Source: Pantoea agglomerans | GTDB lineage: Bacteria > Pseudomonadota > Gammaproteobacteria > Enterobacterales > Enterobacteriaceae | Assembly (NCBI RefSeq): GCF_020149765.1 | Contig: NZ_CP083809.1 | Coordinates: forward strand, 248,001 to 312,000 | Direction of reading: 5' to 3' | Length of the DNA stretch: 64,000 nucleotides | In this document: in pieces, positions 9,332 to 18,265 of the stretch | Position numbering within the stretch: the stretch's first letter is position 1 | How the letters are laid out: every line of letters begins with the position of its first letter | Notes under the pieces: generated by a model | What the model saw: only the letters and a program-made list of their open reading frames with translations | Told to the model about the DNA's origin: nothing | Database searches by the model: none | Position numbers and translations under genes: made by a program

Positions 9332-9347
9332 CGTGATATAGCTAACA
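9332..9347. promoter_or_regulatory. Candidate CRP site between glpD and glpE
   Basis: CGTGA-TATAGC-TAACA matches the TGTGA-N6-TCACA consensus at 8 of 10 positions. A CRP site would fit the known catabolite control of glp genes, but this is a weak motif seen by eye. Confidence 0.4.
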
Positions 9348-9450
9348 TTCTTGTTGATAAATAAATACAAAGCCGGACCCTTTGTCAGGTTATTGGGACT
9401 GCTTATCGGGTTACACTAGAGGGTAATTGTGACGTCTTAACGAGAGAATC

Positions 9451-9777
9451 ATGGAAACCTTCGAATGCATTAACGTTCAGCAGGCCAGCGAACATCTGGC
9501 ACAGGGCGCGCAGCTGGTCGATATTCGCGATCCGCAAAGCTTCGCCCTCGGCCATGCGGAAAAGGCACTGCACCTGAGCAACGGCAACCTTAACGACTTC
9601 TTGTCCAGCGCCAGCCGCGAGCTGCCGGTGCTGGTGATGTGCTATCACGGCAACAGCAGCAAAGGCGCCGCGCAATATCTGCTGAGTCAGGGCTTCAGCG
9701 CCGCCTACAGCATCGATGGCGGTTTTGACGCCTGGCGCGCCGCGTTTCCGGCGCAGGTTGTCACCGGCGACGCGTGA
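9451..9777 (+). CDS. glpE: Thiosulfate sulfurtransferase GlpE (single-domain rhodanese)
   Basis: Moves a sulfane sulfur from thiosulfate to cyanide or thiol acceptors such as thioredoxin; cytoplasmic. 108 residues, the E. coli length. The active-site loop reads VMCYHGNSS with the persulfide Cys at residue 64; the N-terminal [14 protein letters not shown] is the usual rhodanese CH2A element. First gene of glpE-glpG-glpR, divergent from glpD. The link between GlpE and glycerol metabolism is positional only. Confidence 0.96.
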   Translation: METFECINVQQASEHLAQGAQLVDIRDPQSFALGHAEKALHLSNGNLNDFLSSASRELPVLVMCYHGNSSKGAAQYLLSQGFSAAYSIDGGFDAWRAAFPAQVVTGDA

Positions 9778-9807
9778 GCCGCGCCTGATGAACAAGGAGA
9801 GTGAGTA

Positions 9808-10635
9808 ATGGTGCGTATTACGCAGTTTAATAACCCGCGCATGGCGCAGGCGTTTGTCGACTATATGGCGACGCGCGGCGTCGCGCTGCGCATTGAGCAG
9901 GATGGTCATTACCTCATCCTGCTCGATGACGAGAGCCAGCTTGAAATGGTCGAAAACGAACTTCAGCAGTTCGTGCGCCAGCCGGACCATCCTCGCTATC
10001 AGGCCGCCAGCTGGCATACCGGCAACACCAAAAGCGGCCTGCGCTACGAGCGCAGCAACCTGTGGGGCAATATTCGCGATCGCGCCGGTCCGCTCACCAT
10101 GACCGTGCTTTTTGCCTGTATCGCGGTATTTATCCTGATGCAGATCTTTGGCGATCAGACGGTGCTGCTGTGGCTGAGCTGGCCGGACGGGCCGGGCCAG
10201 TATCTTCAGGTGTGGCGCTGGTTCAGCCATGCGCTGCTGCACTTTTCGCTGCTGCATATCCTGTTCAACCTGATGTGGTGGTGGTATCTCGGCGGCGCGG
10301 TGGAGAAGCGGCTCGGCAGCGGCAAGCTGTTTGTCATTATGCTGATCTCGGCGCTGCTCAGCGGTTTCGTACAGGCGAAATTTAGCGGCATCTGGTTCGG
10401 CGGTTTGTCGGGCGTGGTCTATGCGCTGATGGGCTACTGCTGGCTGCGCGGCGAGCGCGACCCTGAAAGCGGCGTCTATCTGGAACGTGGACTGATTGGT
10501 TTCGCTATTGTGTGGCTGGTGATCGGCTGGTATGGCGCGTTCGGGCTCGCCATCGCCAACGGCGCCCACGTCGCCGGTCTGCTGGTCGGGCTGGCGATGG
10601 CCTTTGTCGACACCCGTGCAGTGCGGCGCCGTTAG
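9808..10635 (+). CDS. glpG: Rhomboid intramembrane serine protease GlpG
   Basis: Cleaves transmembrane segments within the inner membrane. 275 residues. An N-terminal cytoplasmic domain (about 1-90) is followed by six membrane helices. The catalytic dyad is exactly where E. coli has it: Ser201 in [10 protein letters not shown] and His254 in NGAHVAGLL; oxyanion residues His150 and Asn154 sit in LLHILFN. The L1-loop [12 protein letters not shown] is intact. It lies 30 bp after glpE with its own AAGGAG Shine-Dalgarno, and 32 bp before glpR. Confidence 0.97.
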   Translation: MVRITQFNNPRMAQAFVDYMATRGVALRIEQDGHYLILLDDESQLEMVENELQQFVRQPDHPRYQAASWHTGNTKSGLRYERSNLWGNIRDRAGPLTMTVLFACIAVFILMQIFGDQTVLLWLSWPDGPGQYLQVWRWFSHALLHFSLLHILFNLMWWWYLGGAVEKRLGSGKLFVIMLISALLSGFVQAKFSGIWFGGLSGVVYALMGYCWLRGERDPESGVYLERGLIGFAIVWLVIGWYGAFGLAIANGAHVAGLLVGLAMAFVDTRAVRRR

Positions 10636-10667
10636 CGCCGGATAAGAAGAGAAAACAGGAGAGTAAT

Positions 10668-11426
10668 GTGAAGCAGACGCAACGTCATGACGCCATTATC
10701 GATCTGGTCCGGCGTCAGGGATATGTCAGTACCGAAGAGCTGGTAGAACATTTTGAGGTAAGCCCGCAAACCATCCGTCGCGATCTCAACGACCTCGCCG
10801 ATCAGAATAAAATTCAGCGCCATCACGGCGGTGCGGCGCTGCCGTCCAGCTCTGAAAATACCGCCTGGCAGGAACGTAAGATGATGTGGTCGGCGGAAAA
10901 AGCGCGCATCGCCGAACGCGTCGCCAGCGAAATTCCAGACGGCGCGACCTTGTTTATCGATATCGGCACGACGCCGGAGGCTGTGGCCTATGCGCTGCTG
11001 AACCATAAGAATCTGCGCGTGGTAACCAACAATATCAATGTGGCGACGCTGCTGATGTGTAAGCCCGATTTTCGCCTGATTATCGCAGGCGGCGAAGTGC
11101 GCACGCGCGACGGCGGCATTATGGGAGAAGCGACCCTCGACTTCATCTCTCAGTTCCGCCTCGACTACGGCATCCTCGGCATCAGCGGCATCGATATGGA
11201 CGGGTCGCTGCTGGAGTTTGACTACCACGAGGTGCGCACCAAGCGCGCCATTATCGAAAACTCACGCTGCGTGATGCTGGTGGTTGACCATTCGAAATTC
11301 GGCCGCAACGCAATGGTGAATCTCGGCAATATGGGGCTGATTGACCAGCTCTATACCGACAAGCAGCCGCCCGCCAGCATTATGAAGGTGATCGAGCAGC
11401 ATGAGGTGCAGCTCGAACTCTGCTGA
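10668..11426 (+). CDS. glpR: Glycerol-3-phosphate regulon repressor GlpR (DeoR family)
   Basis: Represses glp genes in the absence of glycerol-3-phosphate. 252 residues, same as E. coli. The start is GTG at 10668 with an AGGAGA Shine-Dalgarno; homologous N-terminus (V/M)KQTQRHDAIIDLV. Residues about 1-57 form the DeoR winged-helix domain (GYVSTEELVEHFEVSPQTIRRDL in two parts), then the C-terminal DeoR sensor domain with FIDIGTTPEAVAYAL and the phosphate-binding TNNINVA. Candidate operators are at 9236-9275 upstream of glpD. Confidence 0.96.
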   Translation: MKQTQRHDAIIDLVRRQGYVSTEELVEHFEVSPQTIRRDLNDLADQNKIQRHHGGAALPSSSENTAWQERKMMWSAEKARIAERVASEIPDGATLFIDIGTTPEAVAYALLNHKNLRVVTNNINVATLLMCKPDFRLIIAGGEVRTRDGGIMGEATLDFISQFRLDYGILGISGIDMDGSLLEFDYHEVRTKRAIIENSRCVMLVVDHSKFGRNAMVNLGNMGLIDQLYTDKQPPASIMKVIEQHEVQLELC

Positions 11427-11507
11427 TTGCGCAAAAGGTGCCTCTGAGCTGGTGCCATCGCACCGGCGTAACAGCAGCATCTTTGCCGGCTCGACCCGCA
11501 CAAATAC

Positions 11508-11527
11508 GCACCTCATCGTTGAGGTGC
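11508..11527. terminator. Hairpin downstream of glpR
   Basis: GCACCTCA, loop TCGT, TGAGGTGC: a perfect 8-bp stem 80 bp after the glpR stop. No T-run follows, so termination is possible but unproven. The remainder of 11427-11757 is non-coding and includes a pyrimidine-rich stretch at 11580-11670. I see no MalT box (GGGGAKGAGG) ahead of malQ. Confidence 0.45.
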
Positions 11528-11757
11528 GCCTCAAACAGCCAACGCGTTGCGTTGCTTAAACGCGCTCCCGCCATTGTCCCTGTTGCGCTTCAGACCCTTC
11601 CGCTTGTTGCTTGCATTTCTGACCAGCCCGCCTTTTTCTTTGTTTCCTGTCGATTTTTTCCCCAGCGCCGTCTTTACTTAATGCTCTGTTTGCCTGCGCG
11701 CAAACATCTATCACACCGCAACTCAATGGCATTGGATTAAGACGCTAAGGGGACAGC

Positions 11758-13830
11758 ATGAAAGAGAGCGCACTGGATCGCGCGGCAGTAGCCGCCGGAA
11801 TCTCCCTGACCTATACCAACGCCAAAGGCGAACCGGAAGCCATCAGCGACGAAACCAAGCGCGCGCTGCTTGCGGTCATGGGCGATGCCACAAAAGAGAA
11901 GGGTGCGCCGCTGCCGCCGGTGCAGGTATTGAGCGGCGGCGCAGCGCGCCAGCTTAACCCGGAAGGGCGCGGCCGTTATCAGTGGCGGCTGCGCAGCGAA
12001 AAGGGCCGCGAGTTTAGCGGTGAACTTGAGGCCGGCGAGCCTTTTAAGCTGCCGTCGCCGCTCGGGCATGGCTATCACCAGCTGACCCTGACTAAAGGCC
12101 GGAAGCAGTGGCAGACGCGCCTGATCCTGACGCCGCGCCGCTGCTGGCTGCCCGCGCCGCTGCGCAACGGCGAGAAGCGCTGGGGCGCGCTGGTGCAGCT
12201 CTATACCGTGCGCTCCGCCGATAACTGGGGCATCGGCGATTTTGGCGATCTGCAGCAGCTGCTGGAGCAGGTGGCGCGTCAGGGCGGTGACTTCGTCGGG
12301 CTTAATCCGCTGCATGCGCTCTATCCCGCAACACCCGATTTCGCCAGTCCTTACAGCCCCTCGTCGCGCCGCTGGCTGAACATTATCTATATCAGCGTGG
12401 CGCAGCTGGAAGATTTTCAGCAGAGCGCCGCGGCGCAAAAGTGGTGGAAAGCGGCGAAAACCCAGCGCGCGCTGGCAAAAGCGCGCGATAGCGAATTTGT
12501 TGATTACGAAACGGTGATGGCGCTGAAGCTTGCCGCGCTGCGTCACGCCTGGGCGCAGTTCAGCCTGCGCGCGGAAGATGACGCGCAGCGGCAGGCATTC
12601 GCCGCCTTCGTTGATGACGGCGGCGACAGCCTGCGCTATCAGGCGGCCTACGACGGCCTGCAGGCGGAGCGCCGCGCCGGAGATGCGGACGCCTGGGGCT
12701 GGCCCGCCTGGCCGGAAAGCTGGCGCAACAGCCAGTCGCCTGAGGTACAGCGCTGGTGCGAAACCCATGAAGAGGAGATCGCCTTCTGGCAGTGGCTGCA
12801 GTGGCTGGCGCAAACCCAGTTCGCTCAGTGCTGGGCGCGCAGCCAGGCGCTGAAGATGACGGTAGGGCTCTATCGCGATCTGGCGGTGGGCGTGGCGGAA
12901 GGCAGCGCAGAGACCTGGCACGATCCTGAGCTCTATCGCCTGGAAGCCTCGGTCGGCGCGCCGCCGGATCGCCTCGGACCGCTGGGACAAAACTGGGGCC
13001 TGCCGCCGATGGATCCGCACGTGATGCGGGCGCGTGGCTATCAGCCTTTTATCGACATGCTGCGCGCCAATATGCGCGACTGCGGCGCGCTACGCATCGA
13101 TCACGTTATGGCGCTGCTGCGGCTGTGGTGGGTGCCAAAAGGAGAAACCGCTGATAAAGGCGCCTACGTCAGCTATCCGGTACAGGATCTGCTGGGCATT
13201 CTGGCACTGGAGAGCCAGCGGCATCGCTGCATGGTTATTGGCGAAGATCTCGGGACGGTACCGCCGGAAATTGTCGGCCTGCTGCGGGCCAGCGGCGTGT
13301 TTTCATGGAAAGTGATGTGGTTTGAGCAGCAGCGCGACGGCAGCTATCGCCTGCCCGGTGACTATCCGCGTCAGTCGATCGCCAGCGCCAGCACGCACGA
13401 TCTGCCGACGCTGAGCGGCTTCTGGAACGCGGGCGACTTCGCGCTGGGGGAGAAGCTTAAGCTCTATCCCGGCAAAGAGGTGCTGCAGTCGCTGCATGAA
13501 CAGCGCGCGAAACAGAAACAGGCGCTGCTGGACGCGCTGCATCAGGCGGGCGCGATGCCGGCGCGCAGCGCGCGTCAGGCGGATAAGCTGGCGATGACGC
13601 CCGCCCTCAATCTGGCGATGCATAAATTTCTCGCGGCGACCGGCAGCGCGCTGCTCGGCCTGCAGCCTGAAGACTGGATAGGGATGACCACCCCGGTGAA
13701 CGTGCCGGGCACCGTGGATCAATACCCCAACTGGCGACGCAAGCTGGCGCAGCCGCTGGAGGCGATCTTTACGGATAAAGCGGTGACGAAGCTGTTAAAG
13801 GCGGTGAGTCAGACGCGCAGAGGGGAATAG
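11758..13830 (+). CDS. malQ: 4-alpha-glucanotransferase (amylomaltase) MalQ
   Basis: Transfers maltodextrinyl units between alpha-1,4-glucans, releasing glucose; cytoplasmic GH77. 690 residues (E. coli 694). Catalytic elements: nucleophile Asp in ALRIDHVMALLRLWW, acid/base Glu in VIGEDLGTVP, and third Asp in ASTHDLPTLSGFW. The GH77 SPYSPSSRRWLN-type segment is present near residue 200. A GGGGACAGC stretch just precedes the ATG. In E. coli it follows malP and is driven by MalT; here neither malP nor malT is adjacent, so malQ stands alone and GlgP would have to supply phosphorolysis. Confidence 0.96.
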   Translation: MKESALDRAAVAAGISLTYTNAKGEPEAISDETKRALLAVMGDATKEKGAPLPPVQVLSGGAARQLNPEGRGRYQWRLRSEKGREFSGELEAGEPFKLPSPLGHGYHQLTLTKGRKQWQTRLILTPRRCWLPAPLRNGEKRWGALVQLYTVRSADNWGIGDFGDLQQLLEQVARQGGDFVGLNPLHALYPATPDFASPYSPSSRRWLNIIYISVAQLEDFQQSAAAQKWWKAAKTQRALAKARDSEFVDYETVMALKLAALRHAWAQFSLRAEDDAQRQAFAAFVDDGGDSLRYQAAYDGLQAERRAGDADAWGWPAWPESWRNSQSPEVQRWCETHEEEIAFWQWLQWLAQTQFAQCWARSQALKMTVGLYRDLAVGVAEGSAETWHDPELYRLEASVGAPPDRLGPLGQNWGLPPMDPHVMRARGYQPFIDMLRANMRDCGALRIDHVMALLRLWWVPKGETADKGAYVSYPVQDLLGILALESQRHRCMVIGEDLGTVPPEIVGLLRASGVFSWKVMWFEQQRDGSYRLPGDYPRQSIASASTHDLPTLSGFWNAGDFALGEKLKLYPGKEVLQSLHEQRAKQKQALLDALHQAGAMPARSARQADKLAMTPALNLAMHKFLAATGSALLGLQPEDWIGMTTPVNVPGTVDQYPNWRRKLAQPLEAIFTDKAVTKLLKAVSQTRRGE

Positions 13831-13837
13831 CGGATGG

Positions 13838-13864
13838 CGCGCGACGGTCGGGGACTGTCGCGCG
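13838..13864. terminator. Hairpin between convergent malQ and nfuA
   Basis: CGCGCGAC (13838-13845) pairs with GTCGCGCG (13857-13864) across an 11-base loop in the 43-bp gap between the two stops. No T-run is present, so it is at best a weak bidirectional terminator. Confidence 0.5.
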
Positions 13865-13873
13865 TCGAGGCGA

Positions 13874-14449
13874 TTAGTAGTAGGAGTGCTCGCCGCGCTG
13901 GTGCTCGGTGATATCGCGCACGCCTTTCAGTTCCGGGAAAGCAGCCTGCAGCTCTTTCTCGATACCATCTTTCAGAGTGACGTCAATCATCGAACAGCCG
14001 TTGCAGCCGCCGCCGAACTGCAGGATGGCGAAACCGTCGTCGGTGATCTCCATCAGCGAGACGCGACCGCCGTGACCGGCGAGCTGCGGGTTAATCTGCG
14101 CCTGCAGCAGGTACTCAACGCGCTCCGCCAGCGGCGCGTCGTCAGGGACTTTGCGCATTTTGGCGTTCGGCGCTTTCAGCGTCAGCTGAGAGCCGAGATT
14201 GTCGGTCACGAAGTCGATTTCGGCGTCTTCAAGGTAAGGCGCGCTCAGCTCATCAACGTAGGCCGAAAGCTTCTCGAACTTCAGCTCGGTGTCGGTCGCT
14301 TCTACCGCGTCCGGCGGGCAGTAAGAGACGCCGCACTCGGCGGTCGGCGTACCCGGGTTAATAACGAATACGCGAATCTGGGTGCCATCTTCCTGTTTTG
14401 ACAGCAGTTTAGCGAAGTGCTCCTGGGCAGAGTCTGTAATTCGGATCAT
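13874..14449 (-). CDS. nfuA: Fe/S biogenesis protein NfuA
   Basis: Carrier that receives a [4Fe-4S] cluster and delivers it to target apoproteins, notably under oxidative stress or iron limitation. 191 residues, the E. coli length. The N-terminal half is a degenerate A-type carrier domain; the C-terminal half is the Nfu domain with GGGCNGCSM, the cluster-binding cysteines being 149 and 152. Divergent neighbour of none: gntX lies 58 bp upstream on the same strand, as in E. coli. Confidence 0.97.
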   Translation of the reverse strand: MIRITDSAQEHFAKLLSKQEDGTQIRVFVINPGTPTAECGVSYCPPDAVEATDTELKFEKLSAYVDELSAPYLEDAEIDFVTDNLGSQLTLKAPNAKMRKVPDDAPLAERVEYLLQAQINPQLAGHGGRVSLMEITDDGFAILQFGGGCNGCSMIDVTLKDGIEKELQAAFPELKGVRDITEHQRGEHSYY

Positions 14450-14507
14450 GGCAATTGCTCAATAGTTGACTAATTTAGTTGGTTATAATACGCCCATCAC
14501 CGACGCT

Positions 14508-15188
14508 CTACAAGGTACGGCACAGGCACCATATTTGTACGCTGGCCGCCCCCTGCGCCAGCAAAATGCGGCCGATCTCTCCTACGGTATGCCCCGTTGT
14601 CACCACATCGTCTATTAGCGCGATATGGCGTCCGCGCACGTCGATTTCAAGGCGAAAGGCGCCGCGCACGTTGCGGCGGCGCTGCGAGGCGGGTAGCTGG
14701 TGCTGCAGCGCGCCGCGTCGCCTGCGGCGCACGCCGTCGCAAAATTCGCAGCCCAGCCAGCGCGCCAGCGGCTGGGCCAGCAGCGCCGCCTGGTTATAGC
14801 CGCGTCGGCAGGCGCGGCTTTTATGCAGCGGCACGCAGAGCAGCAAATCTGGCCGCGTCAGCCCGCGCGTGCGGTGAGCGTCCAGCCAGCTTAGCAAAAG
14901 CAGTCGCGCCAGCATCACCCTGAGTGCGGTTACGCCGGAAAACTTCAGCTGATGCACCCAGCGGCGCAGCGGCGGCTGATAGTCGCTGACGCAGACCAGC
15001 GACTGCCAGGGGGGCGGCGATCGCAGGCAGCGGCCGCAGGCGACGCGAGAGGATGCGGCGGGCAGGCCGCAGCGCGGACAGAGGATCGGCAGCGGCGGCA
15101 GGGCGCGCAGGCAAGGGCTGCACAATCCATGTACCGCGACGCGCAGCGGCAGTCGACATAGCCAACAGAGGGTGGGCATTGGTAGCAT
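14508..15188 (-). CDS. gntX: ComF-family protein GntX
   Basis: 226 residues, type I phosphoribosyltransferase-like fold. The N-terminus has a zinc-ribbon-like set of cysteines (CWLC, CSPC, CPRC, CGRC in the first 55 residues), and the C-terminal ALIDDVVTTGHTVGE is a PRPP-loop signature. It is the homologue of competence protein ComF; in E. coli, GntX has been linked to use of extracellular DNA as nutrient, which would fit the intact hof operon at 34076-37515. The biochemical substrate is not known. Divergent from bioH with a 35-bp gap. Confidence 0.92.
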   Translation of the reverse strand: MLPMPTLCWLCRLPLRVAVHGLCSPCLRALPPLPILCPRCGLPAASSRVACGRCLRSPPPWQSLVCVSDYQPPLRRWVHQLKFSGVTALRVMLARLLLLSWLDAHRTRGLTRPDLLLCVPLHKSRACRRGYNQAALLAQPLARWLGCEFCDGVRRRRRGALQHQLPASQRRRNVRGAFRLEIDVRGRHIALIDDVVTTGHTVGEIGRILLAQGAASVQIWCLCRTL

Positions 15189-15223
15189 AGCGGCCTCCTT
15201 AACCTTTTACGGGATAGTAACTG

Positions 15224-16000
15224 ATGACCTCGCTTTACTGGCGCACCTGCGGAGAAGGAAATGTGGATCTTGTGCTGCTGCACGGCTGGGGGCTGAACGC
15301 GGAGGTGTGGCAAAGCATCGTGCCGCGACTCAGCCCCCATTTCCGCCTGCACCTGGTCGATCTGCCGGGCTATGGCCGCAGCCAGGGGTTCGGCGCGCTT
15401 TCGCTGGCGGAGATGGCGCAGCTGCTGCTGCCCCATTTGCCGCCGCGCGCGCTGCTGTTGGGCTGGTCGCTGGGCGGGCTGGTGGCGACCGAGCTGGCGC
15501 TGCGCGCGCCGCAGCAGATCGCGGGAACGATCAGCGTCGCCTCTTCGCCCTGTTTTACCGCCGGTGAGGCGTGGCCGGGCATTAAGCCGGAGACGTTAGC
15601 GACTTTCCGCACGCAGCTTAACAGCGACTTCCAGCGCACCGTCGAGCGTTTCCTGGCGTTGCAGACGCTGGGCACCGACAGCGCCCGGCAGGATGCGCGC
15701 CGCTTAAAAGAGGTGGTGCTGGCGCAGCCGATGCCGCCGGTGGCGGTACTCGACGGCGGGCTGGCGATCCTGCGCGAGGTCGATTTGCGCGATCGGCTGC
15801 CGCAGCTCGCCATGCCGTTTTTACGTCTGTATGGCGCGCTGGACGGCCTGGTGCCGCGTCGCATCGCGTCGCTGCTCGACGCTGCGCTTCCCGCTTCGCC
15901 TTCCGTCGTGATGGAAAAAGCCGCGCACGCGCCCTTTATTTCGCACCCGGACGCCTTCTGCCAGCATATTCTTGATTTCAGAAAGGAGTTTTATCGTTAA
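15224..16000 (+). CDS. bioH: Pimeloyl-ACP methyl ester carboxylesterase BioH
   Basis: Removes the methyl ester from pimeloyl-ACP methyl ester, completing the pimelate part of biotin synthesis. 258 residues (E. coli 256), alpha/beta hydrolase. The full catalytic triad is visible at E. coli numbering: Ser82 in GWSLGG, Asp207 in YGALDGLVP and His235 in [11 protein letters not shown]. The oxyanion [10 protein letters not shown] is at about 20-29. Divergently arranged with gntX. Confidence 0.96.
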   Translation: MTSLYWRTCGEGNVDLVLLHGWGLNAEVWQSIVPRLSPHFRLHLVDLPGYGRSQGFGALSLAEMAQLLLPHLPPRALLLGWSLGGLVATELALRAPQQIAGTISVASSPCFTAGEAWPGIKPETLATFRTQLNSDFQRTVERFLALQTLGTDSARQDARRLKEVVLAQPMPPVAVLDGGLAILREVDLRDRLPQLAMPFLRLYGALDGLVPRRIASLLDAALPASPSVVMEKAAHAPFISHPDAFCQHILDFRKEFYR

Positions 16001-16169
16001 ACCGGGCGCGACGCTGGCAATTTTCTCATCAGCGACAATACTTTCCGGGTAGGCATGGCCGCTTAATGATGTGAATTATCCAGGGAGAGGATAATGCCGT
16101 TCCATCTCGCCTGACGCATCCGGCGTCTGCTTACATCTCACATAACGGAAATGAATGAGGGGTACTGTA

Positions 16170-16439
16170 ATGAAGGTGATGAAATGGGTTGTAGCTTCAA
16201 TGGTAATGGGCGCAGTGTCGTTTTCGGCGGTTGCGGCCAAGGAAGTGACCAAAGAAGAAGTGAAAAAAATGAATCTTGAGAAGATCGGTACGGTGAACAC
16301 CACGGCGGAAACCACCTCGCCGATGGACGCCAAACGCGAACTCTCTAAAAAGGCTGATGAAAAAGGAGGCAAATACTACCTGGTGATCGCCGGTCGTGAA
16401 CACGGCAAATTCAGCGCCACCGCGGAAGTCTACAAGTAA
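16170..16439 (+). CDS. Small periplasmic DUF1471 (YhcN/BhsA/McbA-type) protein
   Basis: 89 residues. The start at 16170 (MKVMKWVVASMVMGAVS) is preferred over 16155 because GAGGGG lies six bases ahead of it. A signal peptide ends around VAAKEV (residues 19-20). The mature part ends with the DUF1471 signature: a KRELSKKADEKGGKYYLVIAG segment in two halves, then ATAEVYK. Members of this family (BhsA, McbA, YhcN) respond to envelope, acid or peroxide stress and affect biofilm; which member this is cannot be told. Its stop codon directly abuts the stop of the convergent GH13 gene with no base between. Confidence 0.88.
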   Translation: MKVMKWVVASMVMGAVSFSAVAAKEVTKEEVKKMNLEKIGTVNTTAETTSPMDAKRELSKKADEKGGKYYLVIAGREHGKFSATAEVYK

Positions 16440-18131
16440 TCAGCTACGCAGCCAGACAAACTGCCAGGCATCCAGCGTAAGTGGCTGGGTGCCATCAATT
16501 TTCCTCTCTGTGATCGCATCCTGAAACAGGCGCGCCTCCGGCAGCGTCATCTCCACCGTTTTAGCGCTCAGATTAAACACGCACAGCAGGCCGCTATCCT
16601 CTTGCTGCGGCGGATGACGCCTTAGCACCAGCAGCGCGTTATCGCTGTCGTAGAGCCTCATGGGATTATCGGGATGAAAGGCGGGCTGGCGCGTGCGCAG
16701 CTGGATGAGCTGACTGAGGCGGGTATAGATGGCGTGGCGCAGGCTGTCGCCGTCCGCCAGCGCCGCTTCGATCGTCTTTAAATCAAACTTCTGCCGGTTG
16801 ATGGCGCGGTTGTGGCCCGCCGCTTTAACGCCCTCGTAGTCGTTGCGCGAGCCGAGGATGCTCTGGATATAGATAGCGGGCACGCCGGGAAAGGCCAGCA
16901 GAATCGCGTGCGCCAGCAGAAAGCGGCGCAGGCGCGTGTCGTCGTCGTCGTTCTGATGGTTGAGCGCGTCAAGATAGGAGACGTTGATCTCATAGGGGCT
17001 GGTGGTGCCGTCGGGATTGTTTTTATAGGAGACCAGCGCCCCCTCCAGCGCCAGATCGCGCACCAGCGCCACAATTTCTACCTCAGAGAGGATGCCGCGC
17101 GCCGGGTTAAGGCCGATGCCGTCGTGCGAGGCGAGAAAGTTAAAAAAGGTGGTGCCGCCCTGGCCAGGCTCCAGCGCCCCCGCCCACTGGCGCAGCGCGC
17201 GTCCTGACCCGGAGTGGATAGCGTGCAGCACCAGCGGCGGCAGCGAAAACTGATAAACCATCTGCGCTTCGTCGTGGCCGTTGCCGAAGTAGCTGACGTT
17301 GTCTTTATGCGGCACGTTGGTTTCCGTGATGATCACCGTGCCGGGCGCGACGATATCAGCAATGGCGCGAAACAGCTTCACCAGCAGATGGGTTTTCTCC
17401 AGATGAATGCAGCGCGTGCCGGGCGTTTTCCACATATAGCCAACGGCGTCGAGGCGCACATAGTCCGCCCCTTTTTGCAGGTAGTCGAGCAGCACGTCCA
17501 CCATGCGGATCAGCACCTCGGGGTTGCCGAAGTTAAGATCGATCTGATCGGCGCTGAAGGTAGTCCAGATAAAGCGCATTTCGCCGTTCGCCATCTCGAA
17601 CGGCGTCAGCAGCGGCGAGGTGCGCGGCCGCGTCACGGCGCTGAGATCGGTGGCGGGCGGCATGCTGATAAAGAAGTCGTCCCAGCCGGGATCGAGCGCC
17701 AGATAGTGTTTAAACCAGGCGCTGTGGGCAGACATGTGGTTGCAGACAAAGTCGAACATCAGACGCGTTTCCTGATGCAGGCTGGCGACATCTGGCCAGT
17801 CGCCGCACAGCGGGTTGACCTGATGGTAATCAATAACGGAAAAGCCGTCGTCGGAGGAGTAGGGGAAAAAGGGCAGCAGATGCACCAGCGGAAAGGTGGA
17901 CTGCAGATGCTGCTGATAGAAGCGGGAAAAGCTCTGCAGCGTCGGCACCTCCGCTTCGCGAAACTGATCGGCGTAGGTGATCAGCACGATATCCTGCTCG
18001 TCCCAGTGCGCCTTGCGCGGCAGCTTAACGGCGTCGCGTGCAGCAATAATGTGACTCAGTAAGCGCTCGCGCGCCGCCTGAGGAAAGGTATCAGCATAGA
18101 TTTTGTCGAGCAGCGCTGTGATCGTTTCCAT
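16440..18131 (-). CDS. GH13_18 sugar phosphorylase (sucrose/glucosylglycerate phosphorylase-like)
   Basis: 563 residues. Inverting or retaining mechanism is known for the family: GH13 subfamily 18 enzymes are retaining phosphorylases acting on sucrose, sucrose-6-phosphate, glucosylglycerol or glucosylglycerate. Visible: nucleophile Asp in VRLDAVGYMWK (about residue 215-225), acid/base Glu in VIITETNVPHKDN, transition-state Asp in FLASHDGIGL, and the family stretch NPDGTTSPYEINVSYLDAL. Length and the KNNPDGT region are closer to E. coli YcjM (glucosylglycerate phosphorylase, about 559 aa) than to bifidobacterial sucrose phosphorylase (about 504 aa). No transporter, kinase or regulator sits beside it, so substrate is inference. 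The E. coli feo genes normally found near tex are missing here. Confidence 0.87.
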   Translation of the reverse strand: METITALLDKIYADTFPQAARERLLSHIIAARDAVKLPRKAHWDEQDIVLITYADQFREAEVPTLQSFSRFYQQHLQSTFPLVHLLPFFPYSSDDGFSVIDYHQVNPLCGDWPDVASLHQETRLMFDFVCNHMSAHSAWFKHYLALDPGWDDFFISMPPATDLSAVTRPRTSPLLTPFEMANGEMRFIWTTFSADQIDLNFGNPEVLIRMVDVLLDYLQKGADYVRLDAVGYMWKTPGTRCIHLEKTHLLVKLFRAIADIVAPGTVIITETNVPHKDNVSYFGNGHDEAQMVYQFSLPPLVLHAIHSGSGRALRQWAGALEPGQGGTTFFNFLASHDGIGLNPARGILSEVEIVALVRDLALEGALVSYKNNPDGTTSPYEINVSYLDALNHQNDDDDTRLRRFLLAHAILLAFPGVPAIYIQSILGSRNDYEGVKAAGHNRAINRQKFDLKTIEAALADGDSLRHAIYTRLSQLIQLRTRQPAFHPDNPMRLYDSDNALLVLRRHPPQQEDSGLLCVFNLSAKTVEMTLPEARLFQDAITERKIDGTQPLTLDAWQFVWLRS

Positions 18132-18225
18132 CGCGAATTGGGTGCCACGTCCCGGGTTGTTTTTTATGCAGGCGTGTTTTCAGCGTAGCGCTCAGGGAGG
18201 GATTTTCAACTTTACAGAGGTGGTT

Positions 18226-18260
18226 ACGCGCGCCCGATCCAGAATCAGTCGGGCGCGCGT
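18226..18260 (-). terminator. Strong hairpin downstream of tex
   Basis: ACGCGCGCCCGA pairs perfectly with TCGGGCGCGCGT over an 11-base loop, ending 6 bp past the tex stop. The stem is very stable, but no T-run follows on the minus strand. Confidence 0.6.
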
Positions 18261-18265
18261 GGGGT

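Noticed and set aside
11737..13020. 427-codon open frame antisense to malQ
   Set aside because: Opposite strand of catalytic GH77 coding sequence; Arg/Ala/Gln-rich shadow.
16155..16169. Upstream start for the DUF1471 protein
   Set aside because: It would add MRGTV before the signal peptide and covers the Shine-Dalgarno of the start at 16170.
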